DNA of 64,000 nt from an uncultured Erythrobacter sp. (GCA_947495695.1 CANLZP010000001.1:269069-333068), one strand, 5' to 3'; counted from the stretch's first letter, positions 52,832 to 62,343 are shown. Notes: generated by a model not told the origin, from the letters alone. Numbers and translations: made by a program.

Positions 52832-54351
52832 TTGTCATCTCCTGAGCCGTCCGTTCTTGCGGGCAGTGCTGCTGTCTCGACGAACGCGGCGAGTATCGCC
52901 GGAAAGGAACTGAAGGGTTCCATCTGCGCCAGGGCTTTAGATGCATCGTCGCGCGATCTCCCGCTCTCGACCAACGCTTCGAACACCTCTTGCATCGCTT
53001 TCTGCAATTCGGCCGTCGCTCCTTCGAAAGGCTGTGCGAGAGAATCGGGTGACTCTGCGTTGTTGATGACAATCAGCGGTGCTGGGACGGTCTGCTCGAT
53101 AAGATTCATGAGCGCTCTGAGAGGCTTGCTGTCCTTACTGTCGGCAAGCACCTTTGATACAAGCGGGTGGTCGCGGTTGATCTTGTAGAATTTCTTGCCG
53201 TGCTTGGTGAGATGCTTCCACAGGAAGACCGAGTCATCGCCGAGACTCCTCTGGATCATCTTGCCCCGATGTCGGTAGATGCTTGAGGCTCGGCTCCTTG
53301 CCGCCGTTGCGATCCGCTTGAGATCCTTGCGAAGTGCTGCTGGAGGGTGAGCCTGCGACTTTTTGACATCGATCTGCCAGCTCAGGTCGGTGGAATTCGG
53401 AAGGTCGATCCGGATCCGCGCAAGTTTGAAATGCTCTTCCTTCTGCATTCCCAGCCCGAGCCAGTCACCAGCCACCAGTAGCCGCTTGTTGCGATAGATG
53501 TAGAAGCCCTGATGAGCGTTCCAGCCTCTGGAACCGGCTGCTCGGGAGTGTTCCTCCGGGCTGATACGACTGTGATGAGGCAGGATGAAGGCCTTGACTT
53601 CGAACGCTTCGAAACCAGTTCCGAGGAATTCGGAAGGCAGGGGCTCGGTGGCACTGGTGTCTTCGAGGAAGGGATCCCACGGCTCAATGGCGCGTCCGTT
53701 CAGATGCAGTTTGACGGAGCCCCTGCCTCTGAGAAAGCGATGGAAGACCATGGCAAGATGGTCCCGAACCGCCTCTGCGCGCTCGCGAAAGTGTCGTTGT
53801 CCGACATCGTCATCCTCGTTGATGTCCCCGACCAGAGCGTCCAGCCGATCCCAGAAGAGAACAGTACCCGATTTCCAATCGTCTAAGAGCTCGATGTCGG
53901 TTGGCTCGAGAAGGGCTGCGCCCTTGAGCAGGCGCCACTCTCCAGTCTCCACGGTGGATAGGTAGTCGAGATCCCACCTTCTGATTGCGACCGGTGTGTC
54001 GGCGGTCTTGGTCATTACCGTTAGGCATCGACATTGTGAGATCGAAGCAGTCTTCATCCCGAGCCCGAAGCGGCCAAGATCAGCGGGGTCGCGTTCCTGA
54101 ACGGGACTCCTGCTACCGGGACGCATTGAGTCGATCAGGCGCTCCTCGCTCATCCCCTTCCCGTCGTCTTTAATGACAATACGGGAGGATCTGCCGGCCC
54201 ATTGCATGTCTATCCAGATATTGCGGGCATCGGCGGTAAGGCTGTTGTCGATTATGTCTGCAAGCGCGGTAGGAAGATCGTATCCGAATGCGCGAAGCGA
54301 TTCGAAGAGCTCAGTTGCTCCCGGGCCTGCCAGATCATAGTCAGCCTGCAT
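52828..54351 (-). CDS. GHKL/MORC-like (MutL-related) ATPase, defence operon
   Basis: ATG 54351 gives 507 residues beginning MQADYDLAGPGATELFESL, ahead of the GHKL fold: ALADIIDNSLTADARNI (N box), IVIKDDGKGMSEERL (DxGxG) and LGRFGLGMKTASISQC (G box). This matches the MORC/MutL-type ATPases described in bacterial R-M-like loci. The C-terminal region is alpha helical with no nuclease seen. It overlaps the methyltransferase gene (stop at 54341) and the Z1 gene (ATGA). It likely works with Z1 as an ATP-dependent clamp. Confidence 0.9.
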   Translation of the reverse strand: MQADYDLAGPGATELFESLRAFGYDLPTALADIIDNSLTADARNIWIDMQWAGRSSRIVIKDDGKGMSEERLIDSMRPGSRSPVQERDPADLGRFGLGMKTASISQCRCLTVMTKTADTPVAIRRWDLDYLSTVETGEWRLLKGAALLEPTDIELLDDWKSGTVLFWDRLDALVGDINEDDDVGQRHFRERAEAVRDHLAMVFHRFLRGRGSVKLHLNGRAIEPWDPFLEDTSATEPLPSEFLGTGFEAFEVKAFILPHHSRISPEEHSRAAGSRGWNAHQGFYIYRNKRLLVAGDWLGLGMQKEEHFKLARIRIDLPNSTDLSWQIDVKKSQAHPPAALRKDLKRIATAARSRASSIYRHRGKMIQRSLGDDSVFLWKHLTKHGKKFYKINRDHPLVSKVLADSKDSKPLRALMNLIEQTVPAPLIVINNAESPDSLAQPFEGATAELQKAMQEVFEALVESGRSRDDASKALAQMEPFSSFPAILAAFVETAALPARTDGSGDDK

Positions 54352-55951
54352 CAACGAGACTCTCGACCCGTTGGTCGGCAGATCCGCAAGGTTCCCTCCT
54401 GCCTGAGAGGATGGATATAAGAGCTTCTCCCAGCTTTCTTGCGAGGAGTGGGGGAACAGCATTTCCAACCTGAATGTACTGCGCGGTCCTTCCCCCCTTG
54501 AAATAATAGTTGTCGGGAAAGGTCTGAAGCCTTGCTGCCTCTCTCACAGTGAGGCTTCGGCATTGGAGCGGGTCCGGATGAATGAAATAATGCCCATCCT
54601 TGGATATATGGCATGTGATCGTTGTCGAATGATTGTCCCAGCTCTGCACCCTGAAGCGATCGGCGAATTTCCCGGATGACCAACTCCGATGCGAGGGAGC
54701 AAGTTCGTCCGGAAATTCCGATGAAGTCGGGGATTTGCCGACCAGTTCAGCATGAAGGGCGGCAAAGAAATACCGAGCAAGATCTGCTGGCATGTGCCCG
54801 CGCGTTTCATTGTTGGGTAGGCGCTTGAGGCATGGATCCACCAGCCATTCCTTCAGTTCCTGCGGGCAAGAATCGGAAATTCCGACTCCATCGGCAGTTC
54901 GAGCCGGAATTTCATTCAAAGCCCGAAGGCGGGCCTGGTATCGCCTTGTGGCCTTGACGAAGTTCTCTCGTACTCCGTCGGTCAGCCCGGTCTTGATCCC
55001 AGCGACACTGTCCAACGCCGCCAGGACAGATACCTTCCACTGTTCGGGGCCGTCCGCGGATCGGCTGAGGCCGCTGCGAAGTCGCGGCATCTGATCGAGA
55101 ACATCTCGGACGGCTGCGCGCCCTGCGGCAGGCGCGATACAAGTCGTCATCGTCTCATGGTCGATGTTCGCGGCGATATCCTCGCGAATTCCTACGATGA
55201 TCACCCTGTGCCGCGCCTGAGGGATTCCGAATTCCTCTGCACGCACAATGAAGTCACAAGCTTCCGGTTGATTGACTAGCCGAAAGCCCAGCGCCTCCGT
55301 TCTCGGGGCCAGTGCAACAAGGCGATACCTTCCGCCCTCTGCGCGATCGCCGCGAAGATCAGCAAGTACCTGATCGACTATTCGGACATTGCCATCGACA
55401 GTGGACGAGAGCAGGCCTTTCACGTTTTCCATAACGAAAGCAGCCGGACTGAGTCTGTCGAGGATGCGGATGTATTCCTCATATAGAAAATGTCGGTTGT
55501 CTTCGGAGGCAATATACCCAGTCTTGCCAGCATTTCTTGCCCTGCCGACTAGGGAGTAGGCCTGACAGGGAGGGCCGCCGATAAGGATGACGCGGTCATT
55601 TCCTTCATTGCGGATTCTGTCCAGCCTTGCATCGAGCCTGAGGGTAGGATCCTCGCTTCCCAATTCGAGGCACCACGCTTCATCGCATGCGCGCTGCCAT
55701 TCCTCCGGATAGAGCGATGACCAATCGGGCTCAGGGCCCAGCTGATTCAAGAATTCATAATAGTCCGAAGGCGGACTAGCGAACTGCCTCAGAAAGCTCC
55801 TCAGCAAAAGCGTGGAATGAGCAGTCGGGTCCTTCTCGATTGAAAGTGCAATTTCACAGGCAGGGGATCCGTCGATGTTGCGCACCTTCGAGAATCCCTC
55901 GGCGAGCCCGCCGGGACCTGCAAAAATGTCGACAACAGAATATCTATGCAA
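54341..55951 (-). CDS. DNA cytosine-5 methyltransferase (defence operon)
   Basis: A C5 methyltransferase of about 536 residues. Motif I VVDIFAGPGGLAEGF, motif IV GGPPCQAYSLVGRARN with the catalytic Cys, motif VI AFVMENVKGLL, motif VIII IPQARHRVIIVG and the C-terminal LTVREAARLQTFPDNYYF (motif X) with QVGNAVPP (IX/X) are all in order. The TTG at 55951 starts right before the family opening; the track's TTG at 55999 is also possible, so the start is unsure. A long insert lies between motifs VIII and IX (target recognition domain). It is the first gene of the five-gene operon and divergent from vsr. Confidence 0.93.
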   Translation of the reverse strand: MHRYSVVDIFAGPGGLAEGFSKVRNIDGSPACEIALSIEKDPTAHSTLLLRSFLRQFASPPSDYYEFLNQLGPEPDWSSLYPEEWQRACDEAWCLELGSEDPTLRLDARLDRIRNEGNDRVILIGGPPCQAYSLVGRARNAGKTGYIASEDNRHFLYEEYIRILDRLSPAAFVMENVKGLLSSTVDGNVRIVDQVLADLRGDRAEGGRYRLVALAPRTEALGFRLVNQPEACDFIVRAEEFGIPQARHRVIIVGIREDIAANIDHETMTTCIAPAAGRAAVRDVLDQMPRLRSGLSRSADGPEQWKVSVLAALDSVAGIKTGLTDGVRENFVKATRRYQARLRALNEIPARTADGVGISDSCPQELKEWLVDPCLKRLPNNETRGHMPADLARYFFAALHAELVGKSPTSSEFPDELAPSHRSWSSGKFADRFRVQSWDNHSTTITCHISKDGHYFIHPDPLQCRSLTVREAARLQTFPDNYYFKGGRTAQYIQVGNAVPPLLARKLGEALISILSGRREPCGSADQRVESLVDAG

Positions 55952-56017
55952 GAACGGACCCCGTAAAAGCGAAAGACCTGTGCGAGAACGGGCCCGCAAA
56001 GAAAAACGAGAACCTTA

Positions 56018-56497
56018 ATGCCAGATTCTGTCAATACATCAACCAGATCGCGAATGATGGCTGGGATACGCGGGAAGAACACCCGGCCTGAACTCAAGGT
56101 CAGAAGTGCGCTGCATCGTCGGGGCTTTCGCTTCAGGCTGCACGGAGCAGGTATACCCGGTCGTCCCGATATCGTGTTCTCTTCGCGAAGTGCCGTGATA
56201 TTCGTTCACGGCTGCTTCTGGCATCGCCATCAAGGTTGTCACTGGTGCACCGATCCAGAAGCAAGAGGCGACTTCTGGGAGGCGAAGTTTCGCGCCAATG
56301 TGGAACGCGATCACCGGCAGCAGCTTGCACTTCTGGATCAGGGCTGGCGGGTCGGCATCGTCTGGGAATGTGCCACAAGAACAAAGGGCTTTGAGCAGAT
56401 TGTCGAAGCCCTGTGCAATTGGCTGGATAGCCGGGATCGTTGGCTCGAAACTAATGTTGTCCGGTCGAGACCCGGATGGAAGAATCATTTGCGGTGA
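56018..56497 (+). CDS. vsr: Very short patch repair endonuclease
   Basis: A 159-residue Vsr. TRSRMMAGIRGKNTRPELKV at the start, FRFRLHGAGIPGRPDIVFSS (catalytic Asp), IFVHGCFWHRHQGCHW (zinc/catalytic His and Cys) and FWEAKFRANVERDHRQ are the family motifs in order. Vsr nicks T:G mismatches made by deamination of 5-methylcytosine, so its place divergent to the C5 methyltransferase gene (66 bases apart) fits. The ribosome site is weak (GAGAA). Confidence 0.95.
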   Translation: MPDSVNTSTRSRMMAGIRGKNTRPELKVRSALHRRGFRFRLHGAGIPGRPDIVFSSRSAVIFVHGCFWHRHQGCHWCTDPEARGDFWEAKFRANVERDHRQQLALLDQGWRVGIVWECATRTKGFEQIVEALCNWLDSRDRWLETNVVRSRPGWKNHLR

Positions 56498-56826
56498 CAA
56501 CAGCCTGAAACGCCGAAGTGATCGCTGATCTGGCAGCCTTCATCGTCGTGATCGAGAATCGAGCGGATCATGTTGGCCGAGAAGGCGAAAGGTTGAGCTC
56601 ATTTTGGGTGGCGATAAGAGGGGATTATCGAAGGTTAGCGGCTAGTTTTTAGGTGCACCAGCTTTGCCCTAAAGCAGACCTTCGCCTTCCGGCTGAGCTT
56701 TGGCTAAGGCTCAATGGCTGGAATTGGGGTGGAAAGCGGACAGTCTGCTTTGCATGGATAGGTTTATGCAAGCAGATGCCTTTACGAACTCAGCCGAATG
56801 ACTGCCAACGACCCAGTTCCGGACAT
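56498..56826. other. Gap after vsr, possible right part of the island, no gene
   Basis: No supported gene. It contains AACGACCCA (56808-56816) close to GGACATTC, a motif also seen at 63.5 kb, and T-rich and repeated GGACAG/CGGACA stretches. No second copy of the tRNA 3' fragment is visible here, so this is not proven to be the island's right border. Confidence 0.3.
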
Positions 56827-57384
56827 TCAATTCTGATTTGCATGTTTCTCGACCCAAGCCACGAACTTTTCGGTCCAGCCTTTCAAGAAGTCGCGGCTAG
56901 CCGGTCCGATGTTGCCGTCATCATCGAAAAACTCCGGAGCGGCTTGAAGGAATGCCTCGGGTTGAGCGAGCGTGGGCATATCAAGAAAGGCGAGAACATT
57001 ACGCAGATGTTGCTGAGCCATCGCAGTGCCAATTGATCCGACCGAAATTCCGATTACCCCTGCAGGCTTGCCGCCCCAAACGCTTTCGCCATAGGGCCTT
57101 GATGCATGATCAATGGCGTTTTTGAGAACGCCAGGAATGGAACGGTTGTATTCAGGTGTTACGAAAAGCACGCCATCAGCTTCGGCGATTTGCGATTTGA
57201 AGCGTTTCACCGATTCAGCTTGGGCGGCATCGTCATCCTGATTGTAAAGCGGTAGTTCGCTAATTTCGGCGTGGTGAAATGCAACATGTTGAGGGGCAAG
57301 CCGGGTCAAACCCTCAGCAAGCGATGCATTAATTGAGTCTTGGCGCAGGCTGCCGGTGACAATGGCTATTCGAATATTTGGCAT
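56827..57384 (-). CDS. NADPH-dependent FMN reductase family protein (flavodoxin-like)
   Basis: A 185-residue flavodoxin-fold enzyme. IVTGSLRQDSINASLAEGL (about residues 7-25) is the phosphate/FMN loop, LPLYNQDDD and FVTPEYNRSIPGVLKNAIDHASRP follow as in the NADPH-dependent FMN reductase / NQO-like family (PEYN motif). AGAAGGA five bases ahead of ATG 57384 gives a strong ribosome site. A single domain reduces flavin, quinone or azo compounds; substrate unknown. It is transcribed on the same strand as pirin, 70 bases downstream of it. Confidence 0.9.
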   Translation of the reverse strand: MPNIRIAIVTGSLRQDSINASLAEGLTRLAPQHVAFHHAEISELPLYNQDDDAAQAESVKRFKSQIAEADGVLFVTPEYNRSIPGVLKNAIDHASRPYGESVWGGKPAGVIGISVGSIGTAMAQQHLRNVLAFLDMPTLAQPEAFLQAAPEFFDDDGNIGPASRDFLKGWTEKFVAWVEKHANQN

Positions 57385-57454
57385 GTTCAGTTTCCTTCTG
57401 ATTCAATTGAGGTTTTGAATTGGCTCTTTGTGTTTGCTCGCTGAGGCTGCAGCG

Positions 57455-58354
57455 TTATTCGCTCACCCGGCCCAAGTGCCCCGCGCGGAAGGCCGCTTCG
57501 ACTTGCGCAATTTCGGCTTTGTTATTCATCACAAAGGGGCCGCGCTGCACAAAGGGTTCAGCGATCGGCTCACCTGTCACGACCACAACATGGCTGTCAG
57601 TATCGGTACGAATACTCAGCGATGCAGTTTCTTGGTCCGCGCCAATTGCGACGGCCTCGCCAGCAGCAATTGCGATATCATATTCACCGGTGGTGACTTC
57701 GATGCGCCCGTCGATGACGCAAAGCCATTGAGAGTGGCCGGGTGCTACATCGTGGTCAAAGTGGCCTCCAGCATCGATCATCGCATCAAGGATGGTCATC
57801 GGCAGAGCGGGAGAGCTGGCACCGCGAAGCCCGTTGCTTTCGCCCAGAACGAGGCGAACTTTCGCGACATGGGTCCTAATAACGGGCATCTCGCTTGCTT
57901 TTACGTGCAGCGTCTGCGGGGCATCATGTTTCATGCGCGCAGGAAGGTTCACAAACATTTGCAGGCCATGGGCCGCAGCACCAGGAACGGGTTTCTCGTC
58001 GTGCACCGCTCCGCTGCCTGCCTTGAGCCAATACAAATCGCCGGGCTGCAGGTCGATGTCGTTGCCAAGAGAGTCGCGATTGTTGAACGATCCGATGCTA
58101 TCCTCGAACAAGACCGTCACCGCAGACATTCCTGCATGTGGATGCGCGCCGAATGTTGGTTCGGTCATGGTGTAATGATCGACCATCACGAGCGGGTCCA
58201 TCAAACCGTCAAACATCGCGTGCTTGAAACTGAGCGCTTTGAAACCGGACCGGATTGAGAACGGTTTACCCGTTACAGGGGCAGAGGCGTTTTTAGGCTC
58301 TTGATGAACGCGAGTGATTGGTGATGTGCGTTGCAATGATGTTTGGGTCTGCAT
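57455..58354 (-). CDS. Pirin family protein
   Basis: The ATG at 58354 follows GGAG by eight bases; the track's 58384 is rejected. The 299-residue protein has the bicupin pirin marks: FGAHPHAGMSAVTVLFED and the metal His/Glu of PGDLYWLKAGSGAVHDE, with the pirin C-terminal domain after it. Some pirins act as quercetinases or regulators; function here is open. It is close to the FMN reductase and may belong to the same oxidative stress set. Confidence 0.9.
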   Translation of the reverse strand: MQTQTSLQRTSPITRVHQEPKNASAPVTGKPFSIRSGFKALSFKHAMFDGLMDPLVMVDHYTMTEPTFGAHPHAGMSAVTVLFEDSIGSFNNRDSLGNDIDLQPGDLYWLKAGSGAVHDEKPVPGAAAHGLQMFVNLPARMKHDAPQTLHVKASEMPVIRTHVAKVRLVLGESNGLRGASSPALPMTILDAMIDAGGHFDHDVAPGHSQWLCVIDGRIEVTTGEYDIAIAAGEAVAIGADQETASLSIRTDTDSHVVVVTGEPIAEPFVQRGPFVMNNKAEIAQVEAAFRAGHLGRVSE

Positions 58355-58506
58355 GTCCAAGGCTCCGTTCGACTTGATGCACAATGACTAGTCGTCCCGG
58401 CACAGGCGCTCTTGCCGGACCGCGTCAGAGTTTTGCCAGATTGCGCCACGCAAGGGTCGCAAGAGCATCTGGTGACCTTCTGACAACGCCGGTCAGGCCA
58501 GCGTAC

Positions 58507-59199
58507 CTAGTCCTCAATGCCGAGAAAACGGAAGGTTTGTCCCAGAGTGTTGAACGCACCGTGGGCCAAAATCAGGGGCATGATATTGCGTCGCCCGAAC
58601 CAGAGGTAGAACACGCCAAAAGCAAACCCGCCTGCTCCGGTCACGAGTGCGCCGTGCCAGCCTTGGTAATAAGCGTGGCGATATCCGAAGAAGATAGATG
58701 AAATGAGCAGCGCCCAAATGTCGGCTCGCACGCCACCGCCGAAGGCCTCACTGGTGTGGTTGATGATAAAGGCGCGGAAGAGAAGTTCCTCAAAGAAGGA
58801 AGCATGCGTCCATACAAGCCCCATAATGACCAGATAAGCGGTTAGATTGCCTTCGATATGGGAGAAACGGTCGCTTGTTCCGATGTCTTCGAAAAACTGG
58901 TCTGCGACGAGGGCCATTAGCTGAGTGCAGACGAGAAAGAAGGCCATAGTGAGCAGGGTGAGACCCAACGTTCTGAACCAACTTTCCGGCCAACGAAGGC
59001 CCAGATCGCTCCACCCGAGGCCTCTACGGTAGAGCAATATACTCGCGACTGTCATTGCGCTGAAAGTAGATGCCGGCCCCGCGTAGAGCTGCGTGATAGG
59101 GAGTAGCGACTGTTTGACGATAACGAGTGTAGCTACGACAAACACCAGATCGCGCATGGCCGTCTTTGGTGTGGATGTAGTTCGGTTTCCTGTCAGCAT
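58507..59199 (-). CDS. CPBP family intramembrane glutamic protease (CAAX/Abi)
   Basis: A 230-residue membrane protein, six to eight helices. FFEELLFRAFIINHTS (EExxxR motif, about residue 137), FFGYRHAYYQGWHG (FxxxH) and LILAHGAFNTLG (HxxxN/D) are the three catalytic signatures of CPBP proteases. Some of these proteins protect producers from peptides; here the setting is a serine hydrolase and DUF1772/DUF4345 membrane proteins. It lies four bases after the serine hydrolase gene. Confidence 0.92.
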   Translation of the reverse strand: MLTGNRTTSTPKTAMRDLVFVVATLVIVKQSLLPITQLYAGPASTFSAMTVASILLYRRGLGWSDLGLRWPESWFRTLGLTLLTMAFFLVCTQLMALVADQFFEDIGTSDRFSHIEGNLTAYLVIMGLVWTHASFFEELLFRAFIINHTSEAFGGGVRADIWALLISSIFFGYRHAYYQGWHGALVTGAGGFAFGVFYLWFGRRNIMPLILAHGAFNTLGQTFRFLGIED

Positions 59200-59203
59200 C
59201 GCC

Positions 59204-60472
59204 TTAGCAACCCATGACCAGCTGACTACGCTTGCGCCGCCAGCTGAGCAGGCCGCTGGCTACCAAGATGATGACAATACCGCCTGCAAACACCGCCAAA
59301 GCGGTGGGGAGACGTGAGGCGAACGTCAGATTGTCGACATTGCTAGTCTTCCAGAACACCCATTCGCCCGCCAGCTCGGTTGCCAGCATCGGGTTCCCGG
59401 TCGAGAGGATAACAATCCCATTGCCAGTGTTTGGATCAAGCCTTGCAGCGGTGTTGATCGCGGGCTCATTGCTGCCGTCATGGCCGATAATGAAGCCGCC
59501 AGAATTGTTGGGCGCATAAAGCATTGTGCCCAGTCCCCAAATGTCGGCACCCATATCCGAGGCATGAGGTTCACGCATCAGGCTTATTGTCGAGTCTGAC
59601 AGGACTGGGTTTGATCTGCCCGGAGCCTGCGCTGTCACAAATTTCGCCAAGTCGTCCGACGTGGTGAAGAGGGATGTCGCAGCAAGCGCAGCGTACCAGC
59701 GGAATGGTGCTGCACTGCCATCAGGGGTGAAATTCTGTGCGAGCCCAAGCTCCAATGCCGTGGCATGGTCAAAGGTGGTGCGCTCCATGCCTAAGGGTAC
59801 AAAGACCCGCTCGTTCATATAGCCAGAGAACGACTGGCCAGAGACTTCCTCAATCAGAAGCTGGAGCATCGTGTAGCCACCTCCCGAATAATCAAAGCCT
59901 GAACCCGGCGCACTGCCGAGGTATGTTTTTCCATCCTTACCGGGTGATGCATCCTCTGCCTTGGTCAGCGACGCCTCGAGCGTTTGCCGATCCACAGCGG
60001 TTTCAAATCCATCATATCCAAGGCCATCCGTTAGGCCGGCCGTATGGCTCAGCAGTCGACGCACTGTGACGCCCGAGGCGTCGAACTGGGAGGCGGGCAG
60101 TTGCCAGCGTGTCAAATACCGCGAAACCGGGGCATCGAGATCAATCTTGCCATCTTCGACAAGGGTCATCACGCCCCATGCGGTGAGCCACTTTCCCAAA
60201 GATGCGACTTGAAACACAGATTGACCGTTTATGGGCTTACCTTTCGAAAGGTGGAATTCAGTCACCGGAGCGCCACCTTCGATAAGGGCAAAACTAACAT
60301 TGCCTGCATTGCGATCTTCGGCGATTGTATTGGCCGCGAGCTCAAACGCTCGGGCATCGCCAGTTTGGGCAATGGGACTATGCCCCCAACCTCGATCCAA
60401 GGTGACAAAAACGAGGACACCCCAGATCACGCTTGCCGCAATCAGTGCGATAAATATCTTTGCGTAACTCAT
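59204..60472 (-). CDS. Serine hydrolase (class C beta-lactamase/penicillin-binding-like)
   Basis: ATG 60472 makes an ATGA with the DUF1772 stop; the track's start 60574 is inside that gene. The 422-residue protein begins with a membrane anchor (FIALIAASVIWGVLVFV) and ends with a second helix and a basic tail (LSWRRKRSQL). ASLGKWLTAWGVMTLVEDG has the SxxK nucleophile; GFDYSGGGYTMLQLL has the YxG/YxN-like site and HDGSNEP the third-motif region (HxG). An exported, membrane-tethered esterase or D,D-peptidase-like activity is expected; antibiotic hydrolysis is not implied. Confidence 0.88.
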   Translation of the reverse strand: MSYAKIFIALIAASVIWGVLVFVTLDRGWGHSPIAQTGDARAFELAANTIAEDRNAGNVSFALIEGGAPVTEFHLSKGKPINGQSVFQVASLGKWLTAWGVMTLVEDGKIDLDAPVSRYLTRWQLPASQFDASGVTVRRLLSHTAGLTDGLGYDGFETAVDRQTLEASLTKAEDASPGKDGKTYLGSAPGSGFDYSGGGYTMLQLLIEEVSGQSFSGYMNERVFVPLGMERTTFDHATALELGLAQNFTPDGSAAPFRWYAALAATSLFTTSDDLAKFVTAQAPGRSNPVLSDSTISLMREPHASDMGADIWGLGTMLYAPNNSGGFIIGHDGSNEPAINTAARLDPNTGNGIVILSTGNPMLATELAGEWVFWKTSNVDNLTFASRLPTALAVFAGGIVIILVASGLLSWRRKRSQLVMGC

Positions 60473-60978
60473 GATTGCACCTGCCCGCTCGTGATGAGTG
60501 TGATGGCCGCAATGATGTAGAGACCAGCTGTTAGAACGCTGCCAATGGAACGGGCATGATTGAGACGAGTCCATTTCTCGCCATATTCGCGCCAGTAATC
60601 CTTTGCCTCAGCGCTTTTATGATCGAGGCTTTCGAGCTTGTTGTTCATTGGCACATTACCAAGCATCGTCATCAGGAAGACACTCGGTAAGTAAACCAAA
60701 GCTGCAAGGATCAGAGTGACCAGTGCAGCGCCCTCAAACACAGCGATGCTGTACAACGTGAAGAGCACCGAAAAGACCGCGATTGACAGAATGCCTGCAA
60801 CGAACTGAGTACGGATCACATCGCGGTTGATGTGCTGCATCGCTTCAATCGCGCCAGAAGCCTCTGTCTTTAAGAGTGCCGACATGACGAACTCTGAGAA
60901 TGCGGAGAAGACACCTCCCACAATAGCGCTCCAGAGCGCGAGGAATAGGCAAAAATAGAGTGGCCAGTCATAGGTCAT
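60469..60978 (-). CDS. DUF1772 (anthrone oxygenase-like) membrane protein
   Basis: A 169-residue protein with four hydrophobic segments. VFSAFSEFVMSALLK and GAIEAMQHINRDVIRTQF at the N-terminal side and LGNVPMNNKLESL followed by KWTRLNHARS are the DUF1772 landmarks. It overlaps the serine hydrolase and DUF4345 genes (ATGA each), so all are in one operon. Family name covers anthrone oxygenase-type proteins, but no substrate can be read. Confidence 0.85.
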   Translation of the reverse strand: MTYDWPLYFCLFLALWSAIVGGVFSAFSEFVMSALLKTEASGAIEAMQHINRDVIRTQFVAGILSIAVFSVLFTLYSIAVFEGAALVTLILAALVYLPSVFLMTMLGNVPMNNKLESLDHKSAEAKDYWREYGEKWTRLNHARSIGSVLTAGLYIIAAITLITSGQVQS

Positions 60979-61409
60979 TGGGGAACCTCCTGGTCGAAGC
61001 CACCCAAGGGTTTGGAGGCCTCTACCGATTGAGTTTTGAAATTGAGCGCGAGCAACAACACTGCGATGGCAAGCTCGAAATACATGACGACGACGAGTGA
61101 TTCTGATGGCGTGCCGTGCAGATAGGTGCTGACGAGACGGCCAAGACCGTAGCTGCCATAGACGACAGCGCCGACAACGAGACCGAGCCTTGCGAACCTC
61201 AATTTGATTGTACTGATCATCATGAATGCGCCTGCTATGAGAAGCAGACCGCTTGGCGCAGTAACTTCGGACATCAGGCCAGCGTCATGCTCAACGATCA
61301 CTTCGCTTGTGGCGAGGAAGATTGTCGGTGCGGCCATGATCCAGCTTCCGATAGTTACCAAGATCGCTCCCGAAACGGCCAAGGCTGTGCGTGTGCCAAC
61401 GTGTGTCAC
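60975..61409 (-). CDS. DUF4345-like membrane protein
   Basis: The GTG at 61409 makes a GTGA with the NmrA-like stop and gives 144 residues. VSGAILVTIGSWIMAAPTIFL and DAGLMSEVTAPSGLLLIAGAF, then GSYGLGRLVSTYLHGTPSE follow the DUF4345 pattern (four helices with an acidic periplasmic motif). Function unknown. The operon places it between the NmrA-like protein and the DUF1772 protein, and these are commonly found together with AraC regulators. Confidence 0.72.
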   Translation of the reverse strand: MTHVGTRTALAVSGAILVTIGSWIMAAPTIFLATSEVIVEHDAGLMSEVTAPSGLLLIAGAFMMISTIKLRFARLGLVVGAVVYGSYGLGRLVSTYLHGTPSESLVVVMYFELAIAVLLLALNFKTQSVEASKPLGGFDQEVPQ

Positions 61410-62251
61410 GCCGCAACCCTCCATGCACCGGTCGCCGCCACATCGCGGGCATAGTCTGCAAAGTCTTTAGGAGTACGGCCAAGCGCTCGCTCAACACCGT
61501 CAGTCAGGTGTGCATTTCGGCCATCAAGCACGGTCGCGAACAGATAGTCGAGCATCCAGATAACATCTGTGGGCGCGCCGGACTTGGTAAGCTCGTCGAT
61601 AAATGCGTCATGCGGCACATCGACAAATGTGATCTCGCGTCCCGTTGCGGCGGAGAGTTCCGCAGCAATATCGGACATTGTCATCAGTCGCGGGCCTGTG
61701 ACTTCATAGACCTCACCATTGTGTCCATCTTCAATAAGCGCAGCGGCCGCAACTTCGGCAATGTCATCAACATCGACAAACGGCTCGGGGGTGCCTCCTG
61801 CTGGCAAGGTAATCGCTCCGCCGAGCACCATGTCGATAAAGGCACCTTCCGAGAAATTCTGATTGAACCAGCTGGCACGCACTATAGTCCACTCAAGGCC
61901 GCTGTCCTGGACAATTTCTTCGCAAGCCTGAGCTTCCTTCTCGCCGCGTCCTGACAACAGGACCAGGCGTTTGGCACCCCGAAGCCTGGCTCGCGAGACG
62001 AGTGCACTGATGGCGTCGGTCGCACCGGGCATCGCCAGATCAGGTGAGTAGGTGATATAGATGCTCGAGACACCTTCGAGAGCGGCATCCCAGCCCGATT
62101 CCCGATCCCAGTCAAATGCGGGGATGGCTGTTCGCGATCCTATGCGGACTTCATGTCCCTTTTGGATCAGCTGATCGGCAACCCTCTTGCCGGTCTTGCC
62201 GGTTCCACCGATCACCAAGGTGATCTTTTTGTCTTCGGTCTTGTTAGTCAT
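61406..62251 (-). CDS. NAD(P)-binding NmrA-like protein (SDR a5 type)
   Basis: ATG 62251 is chosen over the TTG at 62278; it gives 281 residues. TLVIGGTGKTGKRVADQLI (about residues 11-29) is the Rossmann GxxGxxG, followed by VRIGSRTAIPAFDW. LVLLSGRGEKEAQ and VRASWFNQNFSEGAFIDMV are typical of NmrA/NAD(P)H-quinone-sensing atypical SDRs. It is the first gene of the five-gene run that ends with the CPBP protease. It is 92 bases from the AraC gene upstream end (62344). Confidence 0.88.
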   Translation of the reverse strand: MTNKTEDKKITLVIGGTGKTGKRVADQLIQKGHEVRIGSRTAIPAFDWDRESGWDAALEGVSSIYITYSPDLAMPGATDAISALVSRARLRGAKRLVLLSGRGEKEAQACEEIVQDSGLEWTIVRASWFNQNFSEGAFIDMVLGGAITLPAGGTPEPFVDVDDIAEVAAAALIEDGHNGEVYEVTGPRLMTMSDIAAELSAATGREITFVDVPHDAFIDELTKSGAPTDVIWMLDYLFATVLDGRNAHLTDGVERALGRTPKDFADYARDVAATGAWRVAA

Positions 62252-62343
62252 TGGCTTGTTCCCGTTTGTTGGAGACAAGCATGGGATAGATCCGACGCTA
62301 CAGGTTCTCTTGCCTTAGCATGCCAAGCTTTGTGCAGATGGCG

